Below, one piece after another: positions 25,459-32,253 of a DNA stretch of 64,000 bases (the stretch's first letter is position 1; each line of letters begins with the position of its first letter). The position numbers were made by a program, and so were the translations under genes. The stretch comes from Paraburkholderia mimosarum LMG 23256 = NBRC 106338 (GTDB lineage: Bacteria; Pseudomonadota; Gammaproteobacteria; Burkholderiales; Burkholderiaceae): assembly GCF_000739815.1 (NCBI RefSeq), contig NZ_BBJJ01000001.1:1-64000 (forward strand), in the 5' to 3' direction. The notes under the pieces are model-generated. The model did no database searches and had not been told where the DNA came from. It saw only the letters and a list, made by a program, of their open reading frames with translations.

Positions 25459-26286
25459 CTAGCCCCGATATTGCCCGGGCGTGGCAGCGACGAACTGGCG
25501 AAACGCGCGCTGCAAATGCGCCTGATCGGCGAAGCCGGCCTGCGCCGCGACATCCGCAATGGCGTGCCCGCGACGCAGTTGCGCGCGGCTGAACTCGATG
25601 CGCCGGTTCACCACATACGCGTGCGGCGTCATGCCGTACTGCTCGCGAAACGCACGGATCAGGTAGGAAGGCGAGAGATCGGCGGCTGCGCAGATCTCTT
25701 CGAGCTTGAGCGCGCGCGTGTAGTTGCCGTCGATGAATTCGGCTGCGCGCGCAAGGCGCTGGTTCGGTTCGCGCACGCTGACCGGTGCGGGATTGAGGCA
25801 CTGCTGAAGCTTCGTGAAATACGTCACGACGGCGCATTCCTTGCGCAACGCCGGCTCATCCGCATCGACAAGCAGTTCGTATAGCGCGTTGAGGCCTTCG
25901 AACAGGTCGGGCCGCCACGTCAAGGTTTGTGCGAACGGGCGAAACCCTTCTTCCGCTCCGAAACCGAGATCGTGCTGCAGTTTCGCGAGCCACGCAGTGT
26001 CGAGATAAAACATGCGATAGGCCCAGGGCTCGTCCGCGGCCGGATTGCACGCGTGCACGACTTCCGGATTGATGACCACCACCGCGCCCGCGCTCACGTG
26101 CGAGAGCGTGCTCCCATTGAGGTAGGTGCTGCGGCCGCCCGTGACCGCGCCGATCGAGAACGTGCTGTGTGCGTGACGGCCGTAGCGGACCTTGCGGCCG
26201 TCCGAGATCGCGCGCACTTCGATGAACGGCAGGTCTGCATCGCGCCAGAAGTACGGTTGCGTGTCGGGCGTTGCGGCTGGTGGCAT
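25459..26286 (-). CDS. AraC-family regulator with N-terminal cupin domain
   Basis: This 275-residue protein has an N-terminal AraC-type ligand-binding cupin (HAHSTFSIGAVTGG...GAVVVINPEVVHACNP) and a C-terminal double HTH (LKLEEICAAADLSPSYLIRAFREQYG and the second helix region DVAAQAGFADQAHLQRAFRQ). It is one of the many cupin-AraC regulators adjacent to LysE exporters. It ends 25 bases from the end of the exporter gene. Its own upstream region, about 248 bases before the chemosensory operon, is gene-free. Confidence 0.9.
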   Translation of the reverse strand: MPPAATPDTQPYFWRDADLPFIEVRAISDGRKVRYGRHAHSTFSIGAVTGGRSTYLNGSTLSHVSAGAVVVINPEVVHACNPAADEPWAYRMFYLDTAWLAKLQHDLGFGAEEGFRPFAQTLTWRPDLFEGLNALYELLVDADEPALRKECAVVTYFTKLQQCLNPAPVSVREPNQRLARAAEFIDGNYTRALKLEEICAAADLSPSYLIRAFREQYGMTPHAYVVNRRIEFSRAQLRRGHAIADVAAQAGFADQAHLQRAFRQFVAATPGQYRG

Positions 26287-26444
26287 GGGAAACCTCGGGA
26301 ATCATGCGGCGCGGGGTGTTCCATATTAGCGTATGGCGGGAAAGTCCCCGTTCAGCGCAAAACCGCGTATGCCTGTCAAGTGTGGTGTAACGCACAGCGC
26401 CTCCCGCCGATTTATGGATGGTCATCATTTCGTCATACCTGAGC

Positions 26445-26452
26445 GCCGATAA
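26445..26452 (+). promoter_or_regulatory. Possible sigma-28 -10 element before the chemosensory-like operon
   Basis: GCCGATAA is a perfect match to the sigma-28 -10 consensus, 82 bases before the kinase start codon. At the required spacing the -35 reads CATT instead of TAAA, so the promoter is only half supported. The Aer-like gene in this window has a much better sigma-28 promoter. Confidence 0.35.
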
Positions 26453-26534
26453 TCCACCGCGAATAAATTAGCCGACGTGTCCCGAGCCGCGCAGCCATAG
26501 CGCGACCGGGTGACGAAGGCTCGGGGATTCCTAC

Positions 26535-28904
26535 ATGACCATTCGTCACCGCATCACGCTACTCATCGTCCTGATGTTCGTCGCGTTGTCCGCCATCGGC
26601 GGTTACGCGGCCTACCAGGCCCGCCGCAGCGCCACCGATGTCCGCCAGGTCACCCAGGGCGTCGTGCCTAGCGCACTCGCTTCCTCCGACCTCGTGTCGC
26701 TCGTCAAGGACGTGCAGCTCGCCACCATGACGCTCGTCTATGCACCCGACGCCACGGTTGCGTCGCTCGCGCAAAACGAGCTCAAGGAGAAGGAAGCCGC
26801 GTTGCGCGCCGCGCTCGACGTGCAGCGCAAGGCCGCCGCGAGCCACGCGCAGGAAGGCCTGGTCTCGCAGGCGCAGGAAAGTATCGCGAACTACTTCTCG
26901 GCCATCGACGACACCGCGAAGATGAAGGCGAGCGGCAAGAACGAACTTGCCCAGGCCTATCTCTTCGCGAACGTCGCGCAATACCGCGACGAACTCGAAG
27001 GCATCGTCACGACGATGCGCGTGGAAAAGAACCGCCAGAAGGATGACGCGATCCGCACGCTCAACGAGACGCTCGACACCACGACGAGCGCCATCGCGGC
27101 CGTGACGGGCGGCGCGGTGCTGCTGCTCACGCTGATCGGCGCGCTGCTCTATCGCCAGATCACGCGGCCGCTCTCGCGCATGCAAGCCATGATGAGCGAG
27201 ATCGCGTCGAACCAGGACTTCACGCGCCGCGTGCCCGTGGGCCGCATGGACGAGATCGGCCATTCGATCGTCGCCTTCAACGGCATGATCGAGAAGATCC
27301 AGCAGAGCTCCGCGCAGCTCAAGCGCAAGACCGCCGATATCCAGGCAATGCTGCAGAACATGCAGCAGGGCATTCTCACGGTGGTGGAAGGCGCGACGAT
27401 TCACAACGAATATTCGGCGTATCTGGAGGCAATCTTCGAGACGAACGAGATTGCGGGGCGTCCGCTCATGGACCTCGTGTTCTCGCATTCGGATCTCGAC
27501 GCCGACACCCTCGCGCAAATCGACGCGGCCGTGCACGCGTGCCTTGGCGAAGACGACGTGAACTTCGCGTTCAACCAGCACCTGCTCGTGAACGAGATCA
27601 CGCGCACGCTGCCCGATGGCCGCGCGAAGGTGCTCGACCTGAGCTGGTCGGCGATCACCGACGAAAACGACGTGGTCGTGCGCCTCATGCTGTGCGTGCG
27701 CGACGTGACCGAACTGCGCGAACTCGCCGCCGAAGCCGGCGAGCAAAAGCGCCGCCTCGAAATGATCGGCGAGATTCTCGCGGTCAGCGAAGAGAAGTTC
27801 CACCACTTCGTGGAAAGCTCGACGAGCTTCATCCACGAGAACGAGCACATCATTCGCCAGCACGACTGCGCGGACATGGGCGCGATCGCCGCGCTGTTCC
27901 GCAACATGCACACGATCAAGGGCAACGCGCGCACGTACAGCCTTCAGCATCTCACGGGCGTCGTGCACGAAGTCGAGCAGCGCTACGACGCGCTGCGCCG
28001 CGAAGACGCCGATCACTCGTGGGACCAGCAGGCGCTCATCGCCGATCTGGAGCGCGTGAAGTCGGCGCTCGAGCACTATGCGAACATCAACGAAGTCAGT
28101 CTCGGGCGCGGCGCGCGTGCGGCTGGCGCGCAGAACGGCGCCGCGAGCCTCACCGTCGCGCGCGAAGCGATAGAACAGACGCTGCGCATCGTCGATCAAC
28201 CCGACGACGACGATTTGCCCGCGCTGCGTGCGATGCGCGCCGAACTGCGCAACACGCTGCGCGCCATCGGCACCGAGCGCGTAGCCGATGCGCTCGCGGG
28301 CGTGGTTGCCTCGCTGCCCTCGCTTGCGCAGGAGCTCGGCAAGGCCGAGCCGGCAGTGCAGATCGAGGACAACGGCTATCGCCTGCGTAGCGAGGCCGCC
28401 GGCACGGTGAAGAACGTGTTCATGCATTTGCTGCGCAACTCGCTCGATCACGGCATTGAAATGCCGGCGCAACGCCGCGCGATCGGCAAGGACGAGTCGG
28501 GCCACATCGACATCGATGTGACCATGCAAGACGGCGCGATGCAGATCACGCTCGCCGACGACGGCCGCGGTCTCGCGCTCGCGCGCATTCGCAGCATCGC
28601 CGTGGAGCGCGGCTGGCTTCAGGCGTACGAACCGGCCAGCGACGAGACGATCGCGGCGTTCATCTTCCGCCCCGGCTTTTCGACGGCAACGGACGTGACC
28701 GAGGTATCGGGCCGCGGCGTGGGCATGGACGCCGTGCGCGATTTCCTCGAACGCGAGGGCGGCACAATCGAACTGCGTTTCACCGACGACCGTGCGGGCG
28801 CCGACTACCGGCATTTCCAGACCCTCGTGCGTCTGCCCGGGCAGTGGGCGGTGAAAACGGCAGATGCAACGCAGGCAAAGCAAGAGGAAGCGCTGGCAAG
28901 CTAG
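26535..28904 (+). CDS. Membrane CheA-like histidine kinase (4HB sensor-HAMP-Hpt-HATPase) without a CheW-like domain
   Basis: This 789-residue protein starts with a membrane helix (about 8-28), followed by a helical periplasmic domain like MCP four-helix bundles. A second helix lies at about 187-206 (GGAVLLLTLIGALLY), a HAMP domain to about 265 and a PAS-like or linker region to about 400. An Hpt-like domain carries the phosphorylatable His at H459 (NMHTIKGNARTYS). The C-terminal ATPase is clearly CheA-type: HLLRNSLDHGIE (631-642), LADDGRGL (673-680), FRPGFSTATD (711-720) and VSGRGVGMDAVRDFL. It lacks the CheW-like P5 domain, so it cannot couple to receptors through CheW. It heads a five-gene operon with MCP-like, CheX-like and CheY proteins. 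I infer a single-protein receptor-kinase that phosphorylates the downstream CheY. Confidence 0.85.
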   Translation: MTIRHRITLLIVLMFVALSAIGGYAAYQARRSATDVRQVTQGVVPSALASSDLVSLVKDVQLATMTLVYAPDATVASLAQNELKEKEAALRAALDVQRKAAASHAQEGLVSQAQESIANYFSAIDDTAKMKASGKNELAQAYLFANVAQYRDELEGIVTTMRVEKNRQKDDAIRTLNETLDTTTSAIAAVTGGAVLLLTLIGALLYRQITRPLSRMQAMMSEIASNQDFTRRVPVGRMDEIGHSIVAFNGMIEKIQQSSAQLKRKTADIQAMLQNMQQGILTVVEGATIHNEYSAYLEAIFETNEIAGRPLMDLVFSHSDLDADTLAQIDAAVHACLGEDDVNFAFNQHLLVNEITRTLPDGRAKVLDLSWSAITDENDVVVRLMLCVRDVTELRELAAEAGEQKRRLEMIGEILAVSEEKFHHFVESSTSFIHENEHIIRQHDCADMGAIAALFRNMHTIKGNARTYSLQHLTGVVHEVEQRYDALRREDADHSWDQQALIADLERVKSALEHYANINEVSLGRGARAAGAQNGAASLTVAREAIEQTLRIVDQPDDDDLPALRAMRAELRNTLRAIGTERVADALAGVVASLPSLAQELGKAEPAVQIEDNGYRLRSEAAGTVKNVFMHLLRNSLDHGIEMPAQRRAIGKDESGHIDIDVTMQDGAMQITLADDGRGLALARIRSIAVERGWLQAYEPASDETIAAFIFRPGFSTATDVTEVSGRGVGMDAVRDFLEREGGTIELRFTDDRAGADYRHFQTLVRLPGQWAVKTADATQAKQEEALAS

Positions 28905-28907
28905 CGC

Positions 28908-29678
28908 ATGGCGGGGGTTGCAGTGGTCTTACCGTATTTGATTGAAGGCGCGGCGCTGATTGTGCCGATTGCGCTCGCAGCTGGTGCGGCCGCGGTGTGG
29001 CACAAGCGCACGCAAACGCAGGCGCGAGACGCGGCGCTCGCGCGGGACGCGGCGCACGCCGTTGCGCTCGCACAGGCCGAAGCGCGCCACGCGGCGCAGC
29101 AGCAAGAAGCCGCGCGCGAACAGGGCACGCTGGCCGCGCAGATCGAATCGCTGCGCGCGGAGCTCGCCCAGCGCAAGTCCGTGGCGGACGCGCTCGAAGC
29201 GGCGCTCGAAGGCGAACGCGCGCTTCGCGACGAAGCCATGCAGCGCGCGGGGCGTATCGCGAGCGAGGCTTCGCGGCTCAAGCTCATGTCCTCGACGTTC
29301 GAGCGCTGGCACGAACAGATGATCTCGCTGATGGCGCAGAACAGCGACATGCACAAGAAGAACCATGAGCTCTCGTCGATCGTGAGCCACGTGCTGATCG
29401 TTTCGCTGAACGCGTCCATCGAAGCGGCGCGCGCGGGCGCGGCGGGCCGCGGGTTCTCGATCGTGGCCGGTGAAGTGCGCACGCTCGCCACGCGTTCTCA
29501 GGAGCTTTCGAAGAGCTATCGCGACAGCCTGAACCGCAACGACCTCATCACGGCCGCGACGTTCCAGGACATCCAGGCGGGGGGCAAGATGATTTCCGCG
29601 ACGCTCGCGAGCGTCGAGGCCTCGTCGCAACAGCTTCATGCGCAGCTCGAAGCGACGCGCGCCGGGGCCCAGGCATGA
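28908..29678 (+). CDS. Minimal MCP-like coiled-coil protein
   Basis: This 256-residue protein has one N-terminal hydrophobic segment (about 5-31) and a long Ala/Gln/Glu-rich coiled coil (about 38-150). A short hairpin resembles the tip of chemoreceptors: [36 protein letters not shown] (164-198). The usual QTN stretch before LNA is replaced, and the arms are much shorter than in normal MCPs; no HAMP or ligand domain is present. The start is three bases after the kinase stop. Its own stop overlaps the next start in an ATGA. It may be a scaffold or tuner for the membrane kinase. It is unlikely to work as a normal chemoreceptor without CheW. Confidence 0.8.
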   Translation: MAGVAVVLPYLIEGAALIVPIALAAGAAAVWHKRTQTQARDAALARDAAHAVALAQAEARHAAQQQEAAREQGTLAAQIESLRAELAQRKSVADALEAALEGERALRDEAMQRAGRIASEASRLKLMSSTFERWHEQMISLMAQNSDMHKKNHELSSIVSHVLIVSLNASIEAARAGAAGRGFSIVAGEVRTLATRSQELSKSYRDSLNRNDLITAATFQDIQAGGKMISATLASVEASSQQLHAQLEATRAGAQA

Positions 29679-30208
29679 TCGGCCCGCACGCCAGGGACAG
29701 CATCGAGCGCATATTTTTCGCGGCGGCGCGCACGCGGCTCGTGACCGACTCGCAGCACAGCTGCGAGATCGTGCCGCGCGCGGGCGAAGGGCCCCAGGGC
29801 GAGCGCCTGGTGGTACTGACGATTTCGTCGATGCAGTTCCGCCTGCTGCTGCTCCTGCATTTCGAAGATGACGAACGCACGCAGCGCTACTACGTGGGCG
29901 ACGCGACGCGCGAGCTCACCGAATGCTTCATGGAGTTCGGCAACCTGTGCTGCGGGTCGATGAACCAGCAATTGGTCGAGCACTTCCCAGACCTCGGCAT
30001 GTCCACGCCCTACGCGCTCAGCAGCGGATGCTTGCCGTATCTGCGTGAACTGAAGCCGGATTATGTGCAGTCCTATGCGCTGACGATCGATCATGACATT
30101 CGGCTCGGCGCGACGCTTTGCGTGTGCACGCAGGCGCCGATCGATTTCGTGGCGAGCAGCACCGCCATCGAGGCGCACGACAGTGCGGGCGAACTCGAAT
30201 TGTTTTGA
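29675..30208 (+). CDS. CheX-like phosphatase-domain protein 1
   Basis: This 177-residue soluble protein carries a CheX/CheC-like fold. [17 protein letters not shown] contains E87-x-x-N90, the ExxN pair that positions water for dephosphorylation of CheY-P in CheX, CheC and FliY. The rest has alternating strands and helices as in the CheX domain. The C-terminus ends in AGELELF, the same last six residues (GELELF) as the next protein. The ATG overlaps the stop of the MCP-like gene (ATGA). I infer a phosphatase or phospho-sink for the operon CheY; no catalytic evidence exists. Confidence 0.75.
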   Translation: MIGPHARDSIERIFFAAARTRLVTDSQHSCEIVPRAGEGPQGERLVVLTISSMQFRLLLLLHFEDDERTQRYYVGDATRELTECFMEFGNLCCGSMNQQLVEHFPDLGMSTPYALSSGCLPYLRELKPDYVQSYALTIDHDIRLGATLCVCTQAPIDFVASSTAIEAHDSAGELELF

Positions 30209-30262
30209 GCGCGCACCGCGCGCGGCAATGAAAACAGGCAGTCGAAAGCAGAGAAGGGAAAC

Positions 30263-31249
30263 ATGAACGCGAACAAGCCAGTCAGCAAGCTGCTGCTGCT
30301 GGAAAGCGACACGGCGCGCGCCGAGGCGATTGCGCACATTGGGGCCGCGCATGAGTGTGCGTGCGTGCCGGTGCGGCGAGAAGCGCTCACCGCGGCATTG
30401 AAGACGCACTACGACCTGGGCGGTGTGCTGCTCGGCGAAGACTTCGGCGGCTCGCGCGAAGCCGCGGCGGCCGTGGCCGTCGCGCTCGAAGCCGAGCGCC
30501 CGGAGTTGCCGATCGTGTTGCGGCGCGCATCGACCGGGCGCGTCGACGAACTGCCCGAACCGCTGCGCCGGGTGCCGTGCGGAAGCTGGTTCGAGAGCGA
30601 ACCGGAAGCGTTGAGTTCGGCGCTCGAAGCGCACGTGTTCTCGCACGACTACCCGGACCCGCTCGTGGACGGTATCACCGACATGACGCTCGGGCGCCTG
30701 CGAGGCCTCTTTCCCGATCTCGAGTTGAACTGGGACACGCCGGGCATCGTGCGCGACCGCATCATTTTCGGCGAAGTGCTCACGCTCATTCCGATCGAGA
30801 CTGCGTGGTGCCGCGGCTGGCTGCTGATGCAAACCGAGGAGATGCCGCTGATCGAGCTGCTGCCGCCGCGAGCGGGGCGCGACGAATCCAGCGACTTCCG
30901 CGACGTGAACGGCGTCCTCGCCGAACTTACGAATCTCGTGTGGGGCGCGTTTCGCAACCGTTATCTGGGCAACGCGCGCGCCGCCGACGAAGCGGGCTGG
31001 GGCCGTGCGCAGGTGCAGGTGCCGCTGCTCATCAATCATCGGCGGCGCTATTTGTCGTTTGGCTCCGACAATCCGCAGCTGTGCATCAAGTACCGGCTCA
31101 CGTGTCCGGCTACGGGCCGCGAAGTGGTGATCGACCAGCGGTTCGTGTTCAGCCTCGGCTGGTCGCGCGAAGGGTTTGACGAGACGGCCGCGCAGGCCGC
31201 GGCCGCAGCCGTTGAAGAACAGGCCAGCGGCGAGCTCGAATTATTTTGA
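30263..31249 (+). CDS. CheX-like protein 2 with N-terminal degenerate receiver domain
   Basis: This 328-residue protein has two domains. Residues about 8-125 look like a receiver fold (KLLLLESDTARAEAI) in which the phospho-acceptor strand reads GGVLLGED; the acidic pocket is degenerate, so phosphorylation is unlikely. Residues about 130-310 are CheX-like, with VLAELTNLVWGAFRNRYL containing E221-x-x-N224. The tail ends in SGELELF, like the protein before it. It lies 54 bases after CheX-like 1 and about 40 bases before CheY. It may bind the kinase or CheY through the dead receiver domain. Confidence 0.75.
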   Translation: MNANKPVSKLLLLESDTARAEAIAHIGAAHECACVPVRREALTAALKTHYDLGGVLLGEDFGGSREAAAAVAVALEAERPELPIVLRRASTGRVDELPEPLRRVPCGSWFESEPEALSSALEAHVFSHDYPDPLVDGITDMTLGRLRGLFPDLELNWDTPGIVRDRIIFGEVLTLIPIETAWCRGWLLMQTEEMPLIELLPPRAGRDESSDFRDVNGVLAELTNLVWGAFRNRYLGNARAADEAGWGRAQVQVPLLINHRRRYLSFGSDNPQLCIKYRLTCPATGREVVIDQRFVFSLGWSREGFDETAAQAAAAAVEEQASGELELF

Positions 31250-31289
31250 TCAAGTACGCGCCAAATGCGGCGCGATGGAGATGAACGAG

Positions 31290-31655
31290 ATGGCAAAGAT
31301 CCTGGTGGTGGACGATTCGAGCACGGTGCGCGACGAAGTGGCCGGCTTTCTGCGCAAGAACGGGCTGGACGTGGACACGGCGGTGGACGGCAAGGACGGC
31401 CTTGCGAAGCTGCGCTCGAACCCGGGCGTCAAGCTCGTGGTGAGCGACGTGAACATGCCGAACATGGACGGTCTTACGATGGTCGAGAAGATTCGCAGCG
31501 AGCTGGCAAATACGGCCGTGAACGTGGTGATGCTGACCACGGAAAGCAGCCCGGCGATGAAGGAGCGCGGCAAGGCAGCCGGCGTGCGTGGGTGGATCGT
31601 GAAGCCTTTCAAGGGCGAAGCGGTGCTGGAGACGTTTCGCAAGCTTGCTAGCTGA
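31290..31655 (+). CDS. CheY-type single-domain response regulator
   Basis: This 121-residue receiver domain has the acidic pair D8/D9 in ILVVDDS, the phospho-acceptor D53 in VVSDVNMPNMDG, T83 in VVMLTTES and K105 in IVKPFKGE, so all key residues are present. There is no output domain. ATG 31290 is preferred because GGAG lies nine bases upstream; ATGs at 31275 and 31281 are also in frame. As the only receiver with an intact pocket in the operon it should accept phosphate from H459 of the kinase. It could then act on the flagellar motor, a pilus motor, or the two CheX-like partners. Confidence 0.9.
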   Translation: MAKILVVDDSSTVRDEVAGFLRKNGLDVDTAVDGKDGLAKLRSNPGVKLVVSDVNMPNMDGLTMVEKIRSELANTAVNVVMLTTESSPAMKERGKAAGVRGWIVKPFKGEAVLETFRKLAS

Positions 31656-31686
31656 TCAGCTTCGCTGGGAGCTTCTGGTTTCGCGT

Positions 31687-32220
31687 TTTCTTGTTTTCGC
31701 GGCGGTATGCAGGCGTTGCCCCTGTGCGGGGCGGCACCTACTTTCTTTGCCGCGGCAAAGAAAGTAGGCAAAGAAAGCCGCTCAAACCGCCAGCGCCTGC
31801 CACCATTCACCTCTCGCCGTAGATGGTGAATGGCTCCGGAGCGTCCGTCACCACTCGCCCACAAACGGAGTGACAAGGCGCTCATCCTTCCGGCGGCGCT
31901 CCGCGCCCCGAAGGGCATAACGAAATACTTGGGCGCGTGCGTTCTCGTGACACTAGCCATGCCCCTCTGTTTCCCATGCAGACCCTTCCGCAGCGCGCGT
32001 AGCGAGCAGCGGGATGAATGAGCGCCTTGTCACTGGCTTTGAAGGTGCGAGGTGACAGACGCTCCGGAGCCATTCACCCTGAATGGTGCGAGGTGAATGG
32101 TGGCAGGCGCTGGCGGTGTGAGCGGCTTTCTTTTGCCTACTTTTCTTTGCCGCGGCAAAGAAAAGTAGGTGCCGCCCCGCACAGGGGCAACGCCTGCATA
32201 CCGCCGCGAAATCAAGAAAC
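31687..32220. repeat. Long inverted repeat with embedded 32-34 base palindromes
   Basis: Two arms of about 200 bases (31687-31886 and 32018-32220) are reverse complements with high identity, separated by about 130 bases. Each arm holds a perfect palindrome centred on GCCGCGGC: 32 bases at 31737-31768 and 34 bases at 32136-32169 (CCTACTTT... mirrored). Inside each arm are segments such as CCAGCGCCTGCCACCATTCA and GGCTCCGGAGCGT. No transposase or gene is present. From memory, elements of this type recur in Burkholderia and Ralstonia relatives; it may be a non-autonomous mobile repeat and can also terminate transcription of the operon before it. Confidence 0.85.
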
Positions 32221-32253
32221 GGCCAAAGCGAAAAAAACCAGAAGGCCAACGAA

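Noticed and set aside
26559..28883. 774-codon open frame on the minus strand opposite the membrane kinase gene
   Set aside because: It is the shadow of a strong real gene in high-GC DNA; composition is His/Arg-rich and no domain is recognisable.
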